DNA of 64,000 nt from Trichobilharzia regenti (taxonomy: Eukaryota; Platyhelminthes; Trematoda; Strigeidida; Schistosomatidae), in contig OX235265.1 in NCBI GenBank assembly GCA_944472135.2, positions 46,411,459 to 46,475,458 of the forward strand, given 5' to 3'. The translations under genes and the position numbers were made by a program. This document shows positions 32,830 to 45,624 of this stretch, piece after piece. A model generated the notes under the pieces. The model ran no database searches and had not been told where the DNA came from. It was given only the letters and a program-made list of their open reading frames with translations. Position 1 is the stretch's first letter. Every line of letters starts with the position of its first letter.

Positions 32830-33754
32830 AGGCTAATAATCGATTAAGTATATTTTAAACAAAAATTAAATATTATTTTCGTGCTTCAATTTTTGAAGTA
32901 ATTCTAGATCTCAAATTTTATATGCCTGTGAGTATTTCAAATTAATTAAAATCTTTCAGTTAGCTGTTCACTTCAACCTCATTAATAAGTGTCAAAAATT
33001 TCTTTTAAATAAGAAAGAAGATCTATTCTTTTGATCATGAAGTAGAAAAAGAACAGGTGTAAACAGAATTCAAATTATGCGCACGCATACATATTGAAAC
33101 ATTGATATTAATATGACTAAAATAATTGTGCAATGTTAAAGGTAAGCTTTACTTTTCTTTTTATCAAGAAGTTATGCATATATTGTATATTAAAAAGATA
33201 TTGGCATTATGATCTGTTTTAAAAGTAGAAGTATAACTAAGTTCTACCATATTGGTTAGAAGTTTCTTTATTAATTTTTTTCATTTTTATAATAACTTTT
33301 TCTTTCAGAAATTAACCACCTGGTAGAACAGAGGATAATATATTTTAATGCTGACGATTTCGATGTCAACATTCATGATGATGATGATGATGGTGGTGGC
33401 GATGATGATTGTGACAGATATGAAAACGAAATGACTGATTTACACCATATTTTATGAACAAAAGGATAGAGAAAAAACGAAAGAAAGAAAGAAATTTATA
33501 AGAATTCCTTTCATTTCATCATTATTTTCTTATACATGCTTTTGAAGACATATGACATGTTCGATGATTTGGCTGAAAAGAGTGACAGTTATTCTTCGCG
33601 CCCCCCCCCAACATATATATCAATACACATGTTATTCCTATAGGGATGGATAAAAATGAATTCGTGTTATGTGTGTGTGTGTGTAACTTGAACAAAAGAA
33701 AATATGAAAGAGCCAAGGGTGTTCTTTAGAAGTACAAGCGAAACTAAAACTTGC
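32830..33754. other. AT-rich spacer with GAT repeat
   Basis: (GAT)n-like tract at about 33379-33410. No gene recognised. Confidence 0.5.
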
Positions 33755-34005
33755 AAACACGGTTTTTTTCCTTCACGTTCCCAGTGGAACATAGGGCTTC
33801 AAGCTAATGGCTTGAAGTCTGTGTAGCAGTGTTTATTTTTTACAGGATGGGGTTGCTAGCCTCATGCCCAACCTTTCCTCTTTACCAGAATCATTTCTGG
33901 CTCATCGAGGTAAAGGAATGCCTCGGCCGGGGATCGAATCCCGGACCGTATACCTGGTCGGCAAGCGTCCTAACCGCTGTGACACCGATGCACTAAAACA
34001 CCGTT
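33755..34005 (-). repeat. S2 SINE with target duplication
   Basis: Minus-strand SINE of about 230 bp: A-box-like region, B box GGATCGAATCCC on the plus strand complement, middle block, and tail GAAGCCCTATGTTCCACTGGGAACGTGAAGG. Flanks AAACACGGTT (33755-33764) and AAACACCGTT (33996-34005) look like a ten-base duplication with one change. Confidence 0.8.
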
Positions 34006-34009
34006 ACAT

Positions 34010-34690
34010 GGTTATCATAATCAAATCAACTTCTTTTTTTTATTTTTGATGTTTACTGACGAAAGTGCAATATGCCTAATACTTTGATGTATTCATTTTA
34101 AGATTCAGATGTCAGTAATACATTTATCCAGTTGTAACTTGTCTTGTCAGTAGTATCAACTAGGCGTGACAAAATCAACTTAACTCATACTCATGCTATG
34201 TGAACAATGTACAATACTTTTTGTATTGCATTCTGCATCTTCAAACGTAGTACTTCTTACTGAGTATTTCTTGATATTTGTCAACAGTATATAGAGGAGA
34301 AATGAATATATTCCTAAAGAGTAAGGTGTACTATGCTAGCCAATGTCTATAATTAGAGTTTATACTTGACTATTAGTGAGAATACAAGGTGATTCTAACC
34401 GAAAAATCGAACAGAGTGAAATGTGGGTGTACTGTTGAAACCCTGTCTTTCATTCGGATCTCAGGGAAATAATAATATATGTAAAATAGATGAATCCCTG
34501 TTATCGAAATATTCATATAACCCCAGTTATGGGAGACACTATCATCCAAAGTGCTCATCACAATTAAATTACTAACTGCCAGCCAATGTCTTGATACTGT
34601 TGATTTGAATACTTAGTTTTTATTTCTGTACAATTTATAAATAAACAAGAATCTGTCTCCCTCAGATAAACTCCAATAAAGTTATTATTT
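34010..34690. other. Spacer without recognised content
   Basis: No gene recognised. Confidence 0.5.
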
Positions 34691-34694
34691 ATTA

Positions 34695-34920
34695 CTTTTT
34701 TCCTTCACGTTCCCACTGGAACGTAGGGCTTCAAGCTAGAGGCTTGAAGTTGCTTTAGCAGTGGTGGATGGGGTAGCTAGACTCATGCTCAACCTTCCCT
34801 CTTTACCAGCTTTTTTATTACTGGAGTGGTAAGGTAAAGGAATGCGTCTGTGGCCTGGAATCGAACCCCGGACCACCTGCGTGGCTGGTGAACACTCTAC
34901 CGCGGTGCCACCGACGCACC
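34695..34920 (-). repeat. S2 SINE
   Basis: Minus strand: GTGCGTCGGTGGCACCGCGGTAGAGTG (A-box region), GGTTCGATTCC (B box), tail CAAGCCCTACGTTCCAGTGGGAACGTGAAGG. Near full-length. Confidence 0.8.
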
Positions 34921-34962
34921 TAATAAAATACTGTCATTTAAAAAATAAGCTAAGAGACTGTG

Positions 34963-34963
<1 letters not shown>

Positions 34964-35001
<38 letters not shown>
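34964..35001. repeat. (TA)n microsatellite
   Basis: About 19 TA units. Confidence 0.95.
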
Positions 35002-35002
<1 letters not shown>

Positions 35003-35089
35003 TATCTAACAACTTGAATTGCTGAACACTATTAAGATTATGAATTCTATTCGTTAAGTAGATGTAGATATTTATACTAAAATACTTAG

Positions 35090-36125
35090 ATTTTTCAGAA
35101 GAATGGATACTGAACAAAAAGTACTCCTTTCGATAACTTCATCATCAGGCTCTACAGTTTTACATACATTACAGTGAATGAATGAATTGGTGTTATGAAC
35201 AACAATAATGTTGTTTAAATAACATCGAATCAATAATATTGATAGATTACAGCTCATCAGCATCAACATAAAATAAGCTGAATGTCACGAAAATTAGGAA
35301 ATGTAATATTACAAATTCATGAATTTATAGTCTCTACTGAAGGCCGGCCAGGGCAGCAGTAGTGGTTAACTGGACTTGCTTCTTTTGAACCCAAGGCACT
35401 GGTTGTTTCACGCGAATTCCGATAGCATCTGCTGTTTGGAGAATGCGGTACTTCGATGACTTTGGAAATTTATTTGGTACCCGGTAGATGATAGAGAAGG
35501 ATTCTTCCACGCTGGCTGGCTTTGTGGCCGGCCGGTTTGCACCAGATGGTCCAATATCGAACTGTTGATGGTTTTAACTACACCTTTACTCAGCCATAAT
35601 GGGAGATGTTCTCGAGTGAGCACGAAAAATCAAGTTCCTAGAGCAACGGCCAATATGACTCGCTCCACTACAAGTGCAGTTGAATTGTTAGATACAATTT
35701 GAAGTGGCTAGTCTAGGTACTTCATCTTTCAGTCGAGGTAGCACCATCGGTCGTGTAGAGAATAATACGTGTAGTTCGCCAGCATTAAGACTTCTTTGAA
35801 AGGATTTTCATAATTTCTTCGTAATCATCTCACTTGATATATCGCCCTTGAATTGTAGTCGTACATGAAGTGGCTTCTTGTTTACGGATAGTGAGTAGTC
35901 CTTTTCTGCTTTCTTTGTCATGTGTTTCTTGATAAATTCTTTTTTGTGGGATAGCTATTTTCGATCAAAGTATCATATACAATGCTTAATTGATCTTCAA
36001 TTACTTCTTCTGAGCATATAGCTCTATCTCTGTGGCTGAGGTTCTTCACTAAATTTCTTTTGTACTTGAGAGGAACGAAGCTGTGAAAATGTGTATACTG
36101 TCCTGTCCAAGTGGTTTTTCTATGC
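35090..36125 (-). mobile_element. PLE family P2, minus copy with pLTR
   Basis: 35100-35300 is the P2 terminal repeat (same sequence as 41880-42075, inverted). 35340-35640 encodes the GIY-YIG region (REHLPLWLSKGVVKTINSSILDHLVQTGRP). 35918-36127 encodes RKTTWTGQYTHFHSFVPLKYKRNLVKNLSHRDRAIC of the RT end. Frames are broken. The RT catalytic box is missing at the left edge. Confidence 0.8.
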
Positions 36126-36134
36126 AAATTTATT

Positions 36135-36920
36135 TTTATTTAGATTGTTAGGATGTACCCGGCAACTATGTAAAGAGAGACTGCTACTACTGTATCATTT
36201 AAGTAGTATACACAACGTTTTAGCCATATTAGCTAAAATATCAATGAAATAAAGGTTGAAATCGGACTTGAAGTTTCTTTTGTATCTCACCTAATCACGA
36301 ATGATCGAAAAATGATTGCTTAATCACCCTATTAAATTTCATACAACCAGTTCCCCTGATTAGTTTGAACAGACAGAAGACGAACATATATATATATATA
36401 TATGCAGGATAAAAACAGCTCATGTCCTTTACTTCAGGGCTTCTCATCAACTGTTAACAGACTAGGAATGACATAAGTTCTTATAAATGCCAATGTAGTC
36501 AAAATAATCTAACAATCAGAGTTTTTTAGTACATAATATAATGGGAAATTTCACGAGAAAAGAGGAAAAATAGAAATGGTAATTAGAAGTAAATTTACCG
36601 CGTAAACAAACAATTAAGTAAACTGGAAGCTTGTCAATGAGTACAGCTCACTTTAATAAAAATTATATATTTTTTATCACTACTACTTGTTACTTTACAA
36701 ATTAAGTCTGACACTCTATACGCTGTTACTACGTTCCAATAGACGAGATAAAAATACATCCAGATTCTAGTTCACTCATAATGCTACATGTTTGAATGAT
36801 ACAATAAGAAGTTTTATATCACAAGCCACAAATTAATGTGAAATATTAAACTTTAAAGTGTGTGAATTTCGAATTAATAAGAATAATTTCAAAGTAGAAC
36901 GAAACGCATTTCTTCCAAGT
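36135..36920. other. Spacer without recognised content
   Basis: AT-rich; no gene recognised. Confidence 0.5.
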
Positions 36921-36921
36921 T

Positions 36922-37260
36922 GATCACGGATTGATATCAGTTAGAGAACCATTGAAATCCAGCCACAGGGAGTACTGGACAGCTGTTTTATCCTAGTTTT
37001 GGTAATCATCATCAGTACACACCCACTGGAGTTTGAACCCAGGACCTTCACGAATTGGTGGAAGTTAGAATTCATGGGTTGATCATTGAATCGAGTCCCA
37101 GTGGCTGAATGGTATACGAGGCAGCTTGCCTTGCAACCGGAAGGTCTTGGGTGCGTACTTCCGATGATTCCCAAACTAGGATGAAACAGCTGTCCAGTAC
37201 TCCCTGTGGCTGGATTTCAATGGTTCTCTAACTGATATCAAACCGTGGTCAAACCCGGAT
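36922..37260. repeat. Inverted pair of S3 SINEs
   Basis: A minus copy (36922 to about 37060) and a plus copy (about 37050-37260) face each other, so their hammerhead and tail parts form an inverted repeat (36925-37020 against 37155-37255). The plus copy includes the tRNA-like part (CCCAGTGGCTGAATGGTATACG, A-box region). Confidence 0.75.
37151..37203 (+). ncRNA. Hammerhead ribozyme, S3 type
   Basis: GCGTACT, CCGATGA (one core change), TTCC/GGAT around CAAACTA, GAAAC-AGCT-GTC, CAGTACTC. Stem I pairs GTACT with AGTAC. Stem III is the self-complementary ACAGCTGT, which leaves almost no loop in a monomer. Confidence 0.7.
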
Positions 37261-37304
37261 AAATTTATCATTTTGAAAAATCGAAGACAGAAATATATTC
37301 TTTT

Positions 37305-37530
37305 TTCTTTCATTCCTTCGAGTTCTAAGTGGAACATAGAGCTTCAAGCTTTGAGCCTTGAATTCTCATTAGTGATAGTGATGGAATTGATAGCCTCACA
37401 CCACGCCTTCCCTGTTCACCTCACTAACCACTGATTAAATAAGCTTTAGGAATACTTCGTCCGGAAATTGAACTCCATACACTGACGTTTTTGGCGAGCA
37501 TTGAATCACCCACTGACCCACTGACGCCTA
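37305..37530 (-). repeat. S2 SINE, diverged
   Basis: The antisense tail CGAGTTCTAAGTGGAACATAGAGCTTCAAG and the order of later blocks match S2; the tRNA part is eroded. Confidence 0.6.
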
Positions 37531-37534
37531 AATG

Positions 37535-38394
37535 AATGCTACACTAATCACAAATCAGATAAAACCAGGTGTATATTCATATGCATATAATCCCTTTCTA
37601 TTCAGTAATTTTTTTAATATTCAATGTCTACACAACCTACAGGTTATGTAGATAGGGTATGAGAGAGAAAGAGGGAAAGAGAAGGGTGTGTGTAAGAGAC
37701 ACAAAGAGAGAGAGAGAGACAAGGAGGCTACTAGTGAGAGTTGGTAAGTAACTGCTGATATCACTTGTGTTTACCCTTTTCACTTGCCTAGATTTATCTT
37801 AGTTATACACATTTGGCAGTATATATGCCTTATTTTTATTTTTTGTTTAAACTGTAGTGGACTTATAGATAGATATGTGTAGATATTGTTCATTTTAAAA
37901 TAAACCTTGTAAAACAAAGTTGTTTTAATACCAACCAACCTAGGCGCGTAATCGAATAAACTAGATCTTAGAATAATTTATTGTGAATAAGAATAATAAA
38001 GAGTTTTTGTTTGTTGATTTGTTTGTTTGTTTGTTTGGCTTTTGTTATCAATGTGAAATACCTTTTTATTGGACAAATAAGTCAGTAAAAAAAGAAAAGA
38101 AAACTTAATATAATAATAATCATATTTTCTTTACTTCTTGAAATAAAAATTGTAAATTACTAAATTATTGAGATTGTAGAGTTAGCACAGCCTAGCTGCT
38201 GCCTAGACTAACTGTTCTAAGGGTTAACCGTGTAGGGAATAGTTGAAGTGATAATGACATTAGCGATAACTGGTTGAGTAATTAATAACACTTCTGATGG
38301 TAAACGTGTGTATGTACTATTACTTCTACTCATGACAACATAACTACGACTTATAGAAAATCAAAACAAGTGATTCAGCGAAGATACAGTTGGT
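37535..38394. other. Spacer with GA-rich tract
   Basis: Purine tract at 37663-37720 (GAGAGAGAAAGAGG..) and TTTG repeats near 38010. No gene recognised. Confidence 0.5.
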
Positions 38395-38625
38395 CGCGCT
38401 ATGTCGTGAATTGGCAAAAGTTAGAATTCAAGGACCATTGAATCGGGTCCCAGTGGCTCAGTGGTCTACGAGCTCCCCATCCTTGTAACCAGAAGGTCCT
38501 GTGTTCGAACCCCATAGTGTGAGTGCGTACTGTGAAGAGTCCCGAACCAGGACGAAACGGCTGTCCAGTACTCCCAGATTTACCAGTGGTTCTCTAACTG
38601 ATGTCAGCTCATGGTGAAATCCTCC
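38395..38625 (+). repeat. S3 SINE with hammerhead
   Basis: TCCCAGTGGCTCAGTGGTCTACG (A-box region) and GTGTTCGAACCCC (B box), then hammerhead and the tail GTTCTCTAACTGATGTCAGCTCATGGTGAAATCC (variant tail subfamily). Confidence 0.8.
38521..38573 (+). ncRNA. Hammerhead ribozyme, S3 type
   Basis: GTACTG / CAGTAC form a perfect six-pair stem I. TGAAGA replaces the core CTGATGA with its first base mispaired. Stem II is GTCC/GGAC, GAAAC is intact, and GTC precedes CAGTAC. Better preserved than most, but the core start is imperfect. Confidence 0.7.
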
Positions 38626-38846
38626 ATATACATATATGGTTTTTAAGAAGTTATATCCAGCGAGGGAATTGAATCATAGGTATGATTGAATAAAATAATA
38701 ATAGTATGAAATACAATTAAAAACTACAATGTTTGTGATTATAATCATAGTTAAATGTAAAGTGTCAAAACAATTAATGTCATAGGATGGATAGAACCTG
38801 GAAAGGGTGTGCAATTATAGAATTAGTAGACAAATCGAAGTGAGAA

Positions 38847-39389
<543 letters not shown>

Positions 39390-39499
39390 CAATTGACGTA
39401 ATAAAGGAAGAGTATACAAACCGAATAGATAAAATGAAAAAAATGAAAAGTTGGTAGAGCCAAAATATGATTAGGGATTACCATACTGTAGTGTAGAGG

Positions 39500-40470
39500 A
39501 ATTAAGACCATGAAAGTGGGAGGAGTTGAACGAACTTTTTCTGTACACAGAGATTTGGGTTTTCTGTTTCGATAGCCAAAGCTTCAACAATACAGATGAG
39601 TCGGGTACGTAGTGATTTCGGTAAATTACTTTTTGCCGTGTAGATGACTTTAAAGGCGGAGGCTACAGAGATAGGGTGATCATTATCGACCAGATGTTAA
39701 ATGATCGCGCTTAATGTTGCTCCACTTCCACCTCTTCGTAACTACCATGCAGGATAGTGTTCTTGCACCCTCCTGGACAAAACTCGAGTCGAACGACCGA
39801 TGTACCTAGCAGGTGAATTGATAAACGCACATAGAGTTGGTCAACAGCGGGATCTTGTCCTTTAGATTATTGAACAGTAATGGTTGACTAGTAAAGGCTA
39901 TTCTCAGAGATGCATCAAGGAATATTCTTTTCAGGGACTGCGATATCCTTCGTTTCATGATATCGGAAGGTAAGTCACCTGTGGATTCCAACTCATGTAA
40001 AGTATTTTCTTGGGTGCGAATGATAAGTTACGTTCCATGGGATTTGAATGTAGATTCTTGTCTATAAAAAGTGGTGGAAATCCATTTCCTATTAGGATTT
40101 TCCTCAAAAGATTTAACTCATCCTCCACAGTATCAGGGCTACATATGCGCCGAATGCGAATGGCAAGCGAGTGGACCAGGTTTCGTTTTCGACCAATGGG
40201 TACCCAGCTGTAGAAATTTGTCAGTCGACCATTTCATGACAGCTTTCGATAAATCAATCTCTTAGGAGTTTCATCGGTCCTTCTGGATAAGTTCACATCG
40301 CGAATATGAATGCTTGACTCGTTCTCCTTTTCCAGTGTGAATTTTATCGCAGAATGGCAATCATTAAAACTACGAATATTGACTGTATCCGGAATACTGG
40401 TAGGGTATTCAAACTCATAAATTTCAGGTACAGTTATTGAGACGTAATTGAATACTTTACTAATATATCT
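39500..40470 (-). pseudogene. PLE family P4: RT end and GIY-YIG region, frame-broken
   Basis: The minus strand reads IPDTVNIRSFNDCHSAIKFTLEKENESSIHIRDVNL (about 40400-40290), NFYSWVPIGRKRNLVHSLAIRIRRIC (about 40215-40140), then SLKRIFLDASLRIAFTSQPLLFNNLKDKIPLLTNSMCVYQFTC (about 39950-39806), the sequence leading into GIY-YIG. RYIGRSTRV follows further left after a frame change. The RT catalytic box lies outside the preserved part. Confidence 0.8.
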
Positions 40471-40479
40471 GACACTGAA

Positions 40480-41345
40480 AAAAGAATCATTTTTATTTAA
40501 ACAGTACCAGAGAATATTACATTATTATTATTTCCTTTATGTATTAATTCGTTTTAAAGTGAATGTGTCAGTTTGATTAGAGGTCGTTGGTAGTGAAATC
40601 CTGGACTCATGTTTTGACTAGCATGGAACTCACCTGCCAGGCTGTTGTAATTATTTGTAATCGTAGTATTAGTATTTCGAGATGACCGAATTACACGAAT
40701 CCAACCAAAACACAGAGAGGGCGGAATTCAGGAACTTGTATTTTGCGGAATTATAATGCAATTCATAAAAGAAATATATTAACAATCAACAGTAAGTATT
40801 TAAACAATACAGAGATAGAAATAGTCAATCACCACACAGGCATTGGTACATCACAGTGAGTAATAGTGTTTTCAGTAAGATTATGGTGCGGTAACCATCG
40901 TTTTATGCTTGAAGGCGTTATTCACTTGGCTACCGAGTCAACAGAACCACACCTTGTACATGAGTTATTATTTAGTGAAACTTTTGAATTTCAGGTTGTC
41001 TGGTTTCATTGAACCAAAATTCTCCGCTTTTGCTAACACATTAGCCTCTGGGACACATGCTTCATAGATGCCAGGAGAGAGAATAAAACCAAATTAGTCT
41101 CCAGCTGTCATCGAGGCGTTCTTACTTGGGCGGTAACATGCTAGTAAAATCTGAGATTGCTGGTTCGTTGAAATCAAACAATGGTAATCAATCAAAAGTT
41201 ATTTTACTTTATCAGTTAGCTAGGAGAACAATTAACTGTGTGTGATCTCACAATCTGACCTACTCTGTATTCCGTGTTATCTCTTTCACTCCCAGTGATC
41301 ATTCCTGTATTAAATATTTCATTATGGCGATTAGTGTTTACGAAA
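40480..41345. other. Spacer without recognised content
   Basis: No gene recognised. Confidence 0.45.
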
Positions 41346-41351
41346 TCAAAT

Positions 41352-42075
41352 TTTCAGAGGAATGGATACTGAACAAAGAATACTATTTTCGATAAATTCA
41401 TCATCAGACTCTAGAGTTATATATACATTATAGTGAATGAATGAGTTAGTGTTATGAACAACATTATTGTTGTTTAAATAACACCGAACATCGGCCGTTG
41501 CTCTAGGAACTTGATTTTTCGTGCTCACTCGAGAACATCTCCCATTATGGCTGAGTAAGCGTGTAGTTAAAACCATCAACAGTTCGATATTGGACCATCT
41601 GGTGCAAACCGGCCGGCCACAAAGCCAGCCAGCGTGGAAGAATCCTTCTCTATCATCTACCGGCTACCAAATAAATTTCCAAAGTCATCGAAGTACCGCA
41701 TTCTCCAAACAGCAGATGCTATCGGAATTCGCGTGAAACAACCAGTGCCTTGGGTTCAAAAGAAGCAAGTCCAGTTAACCACTACTGCTGCCCTGGCCGG
41801 CCTTCAGTGGAAACTATAAATATTTCATTATGATATATATATATATATTACTATTATCTTTCCTAATTTTTGTGACATTCAGCTTATTTTATGTTGATGC
41901 TGATGAGCTGTAATCTGTCAATATTATTGATTCGATGTTATTTAAACAACATTATTGTTGTTCATAAAACTAACTCATTCATTCATTATAATGTATATAT
42001 AACTGTAGAACCTGATGATGAAGTTATCGAAAAGAGTATTCTTTGTTCAGTAACCATTCTTTTGAAAATTTTAAC
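41352..42075 (+). mobile_element. PLE P2 remnant between inverted pLTRs
   Basis: The left repeat (41352-41490) is the inverse of the right (about 41935-42075). Between them 41490-41820 encodes the GIY-YIG region (REHLPLWLSKRVVKTINSSILDHLVQTGRPQSQPAW), nearly the same as the copy at 35408-35623. RT is gone. Confidence 0.8.
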
Positions 42076-42364
42076 GGGCATTTTTAATTAGTCCAATTGA
42101 AATTGTAGATACTTTATCAATTCTATTACTTTTTAGGTAAAGTAAATATCTGAAACAGCACAAAATAATTCACTTCATTACTCAAAACCCACATGAAGAG
42201 AAAATGACATATGTTCTCTATCATTCATATAAGGCGTAGGACTAACCACTCTTCGATTATTACTTTTTAATCCGAACTGAATGCAACTTTTTGCATAAAC
42301 GCAACTTTTCATATTATAATATTGATTTCATTCTACAAAATTAAGCAGTCTAAATAACATTTAA

Positions 42365-42620
42365 TTGGTGTATGGTGACTAGCAGTGGGATCCAGGATGC
42401 GCATGTTATCCTATTTGTGACTCGTCAGCTCGACGTTCCTGCATTCCCCAGTCAGTGATCATGTTCCCACCGAGACTCGAACCCAGTGCCCATAGTTTCA
42501 AACCCCAAAGTGTTATCCACTAGACCACTTGGGCCACGAGAGCCACCTCTTGTGCTACGGGTCGTATTAATTATTTAATCGAATTTTGATTTCCCCGTCG
42601 ATTGATTGGACTGAAGTCTA
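42365..42620 (-). repeat. SM-alpha-like SINE
   Basis: On the minus strand: GGTGGCTCTCGTGGCCCAAGTGGTCTAGTGG (A-box region), GGGTTCGAGTCTCGG (B box), spacer, hammerhead, then GTGACTAGCAGT complement near 42375. A full-length match in order to 17095-17280. Confidence 0.8.
42384..42434 (-). ncRNA. Hammerhead ribozyme, SM-alpha type, core mutated
   Basis: CTGACGA intact, stem II GTCAC..GGAT weakened, and GAAA replaced by AACA, then GCGCATC and CTGGAT. The GAAA change should abolish cleavage. Confidence 0.7.
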
Positions 42621-42624
42621 ATTA

Positions 42625-43225
42625 ACAGGTTTTTTTAATTAATCGCATAAAAGATTCGTACAGCAAATAATTAGCGAATCTGAGTGAGAACATAGTTGGC
42701 GGCGAGATATCATAGTTTGGGACTAACAATAAGTAAACCAGTAGTTCTAGTACCATTGGACCTAGAGCTTTCTCCTCAATTCAAACTACCATCGATTATC
42801 ATATCATCTGATTCCCGAGTTCTGTCTTACAGCCAGTTAACTAGCCAACTGATTCAATCGTTGTACTGGTGATCGATTTAGTTCAATCATTGATCATTGG
42901 CTAGATTTTTGTTTATTTGATATTAGGCATTTGTTTAGGCATTGGTAATTGGCGGTCTACTTAAATCACTAGGCTACCTTATTTTCCAGTCATTAAAACA
43001 CATCACATTTCACTCTATTTTATGTTGTTTTGATAATCCACTTACATTCTTAAATCGCATTACGTAATCACACTCATTTTTAAATAAGTGTTAACCTACT
43101 ACAATGAATTATTGAGAGGAAAATGTTGCAGGGTGTTAGAGTATGCTTCGGATAGAAGAATATCGTTTCAAATGATGATATGCTGTCGATAAAATATACT
43201 TTATTTGAAGAACTTTTCTGAAACA
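42625..43225. other. Spacer without recognised content
   Basis: No gene recognised. Confidence 0.5.
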
Positions 43226-43227
43226 GT

Positions 43228-43400
43228 AGAGAAGATTTATATAGCTCAGGTGAATAATTTCAATGTGGTTATGTCCTCTCTAAACTGGATGGTTTAATTG
43301 TTGTGAAGCTTTCATTACCTTTCTAGACAACATCTTCTTTTCAACGTGAAATTCAAAATGAAGAATTTGCCCAAGGAGTGAATACTTTCCAATAAGACAC
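43228..43400. repeat. Single-arm relative of the 12297 palindrome
   Basis: AGAGAAGATTTATATAGCTCAGGTGAATAATTTCAATGTGGTT..CTGGATGGTTTAATTG..GAAGCTTTCATTACC parallels 12269-12370. The second arm is absent. Confidence 0.65.
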
Positions 43401-43404
43401 ACTG

Positions 43405-43970
43405 AAAATTTTGTACAGTCTATAAACGTATTATACAAAATGAGGCTACTATTATCATCATTGCTATTATTTGTTTATTATTTTATAAGCGACCCTCAAG
43501 TTAAAAAACTACTTTTTTCCCCTTAAGCAAAATAGTTCAAATAAACTTATATATATATATATATATACAGAAATGATTTCCTTAAATTTCTGTTATTTTA
43601 CTGAAACAATTATGTAGATAAATGTATACATATTCTCACTTCCTTTTCCCCTCTCTATTAAGAGTTTCTTTTCCACTATTGTGTATACAAAATATCCGGC
43701 ATTTGTAGGATAGGAAAAAAAGAAGAAGGAAGCAACACAGACTATGAAAGATTGAGGTAACACAAACAAAAACACAAACAAAAAAAGATGGAAGACAAAA
43801 CCAAAATGCTAAGATCAGAGTTCGTCTGTGCATGCAAGGTAGAATGTGTACTTGTGTGTATCTTTCTGCAAGTGATGTATCTTCACAAGAGTAACAGTGG
43901 TCTCAATGGTAACAGCAGTAGTAGTAGCAGTGTGACTTGTAGTAAAAGAAACGACCCTTTTTGAGAGCAT
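43405..43970. other. Spacer without recognised content
   Basis: AT-rich, with a TA run at 43551-43566. No gene recognised. Confidence 0.5.
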
Positions 43971-43974
43971 ATTA

Positions 43975-44600
43975 TTGTTATTATTTCCTTTAATTCCTAG
44001 AGGAACATAAGGCTTCAGCCACCCAAGTCTCCATTGCGTTCGGTTCTCTGCTAACGTTTTCATCTGGCTCCAAGTCTACCCACATGCTTTCATCTCCTCT
44101 TCACATGACCTCCTCCAAGTCACTCTTGCACTGACGATCAACTCAACGCTTTCCTTTCGGGTTCCACTCGAACAATAGCTTGTCTAGTGATGTCACTTTA
44201 TGGTTTGTTTCCTCAGAGTATTGCCAGTCCATCTCCATTTCTTCCTGTCTATTTGCTGCACAATCCGGATCTTATTTCCATTTTCATGCTGAGTGCTGTT
44301 GACCTCCATACAGACTTGAGAGTAATGAAAGCTGCTTGTCTTGCTTTCCCGATCCTCGCTGTCTTGATATCCTCGTCATTCCCGCCTGCAGTTGAAACGA
44401 CGCCCCCCCCCAGGTAGGCAGGTAAAGGAGCTTGATTCCTTCAAAATCCTCTCATATATTCTGACTGTTTTCTGTTTTTGCTGTTGTTGCTGTGGCTGTT
44501 GGCCAAGAATCTTCATCACAACCTCTGTTTTCTCTGTGTTCACCTGAAGTCCTATCTTTGATGCTTCTTCTGCCAACTTGTTTGAAAGCATAACCAGAGA
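43975..44600 (-). mobile_element. RTE-like LINE fragment, main family
   Basis: Minus strand ends TTCCTCTAGGAATTAAAGG. Blocks KLAEEASKIGLQVNTEKTEV and the LKSVWRS..VKSVLLYG region are readable with deletions (about 44250 lacks the GSETW part). Confidence 0.75.
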
Positions 44601-44729
44601 AAAATCCACTTAATTTTTCAGATAAGTACAAGAATGACAAAAATAGGTGTCTATATCCTCATGTAATTTTATTGTAATTTTGATTAACAGTAGAATTCAA
44701 AGGATACTTTTCGTTTTAGTGTGAATTGA

Positions 44730-45010
44730 TTGGAAGGAGCAAAAAGGACTCTGGTAGACAGCAAATCAAAGAGGTACCTATCGTCTAACAAATATGCAGA
44801 AGAAAGTGGGGGAAGAATCGAACGTATACACCGAGAAGACAGTTGACTGACATCACACATCAACAAGCCGTGCACTGGAAAGTAAATGTGGGAGCGAGTG
44901 ATAAGTTTGAGCTCGGGTCTGAAGGTGACATCGAGGAGATCGTGGAAGCAGTTGAAAAAGAACTGTAGAGAACAGTATGAAATAGAGATGTTTCACAAGT
45001 AGCCAAAGGG
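44730..45010 (+). mobile_element. Old RTE-like LINE 3' fragment
   Basis: ATATGCAGAAGAAAGTGG..GATCGTGGAAGCAG follows the family 3' part. No frame. Confidence 0.5.
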
Positions 45011-45014
45011 AATA

Positions 45015-45615
45015 ATAATGGTTCTAGATATGCATACATGAAAATGAAAATTCTAAGGCAAAACGAAATGCATATCTTAGATTCTGATGAAAGCCAGTTA
45101 TTAAATAGCTTCCATCTAATCATCAGGTTTTTTAGTCCCTCAATGTGAATAAAAAATCTTTTCTATAGACTTACTCATTATTATTATTATTATTGTCAGT
45201 GCTGTTCTAAAACTGAACCTGAGGCGTTTAGGTATTTAGGCCAGTTTGGTAGATAGATACGTAAATGGATAGACAGGTGGTAGGCTATTAGATTAGGAAC
45301 ACTGAACTTTATGTATCTTAAGCAGGAAATTATAAATCACATACATAAATGTGTGTGTATGACCTTAACAGATACAATACTCATGAAAACAATTATAGTA
45401 GTAAGTGATTTTAACACTACATTTCTTAGAACAACAATAACAACAATGAGTGAATCTGATACAATGATATTCTTGATAGTAAATTTTTAAAAATAAATGA
45501 AACTTCAGAAACAAATGACTCTCCCATTTTTGCGTACTTTTGTTTATTAACCTCTAGATAAACTTGGTTAGTAAATTTAATCATTTCTGCTGAAAATATC
45601 GGTTGTCAATGGCAA
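45015..45615. other. Spacer without recognised content
   Basis: No gene recognised. Confidence 0.5.
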
Positions 45616-45624
45616 CTTATGACT

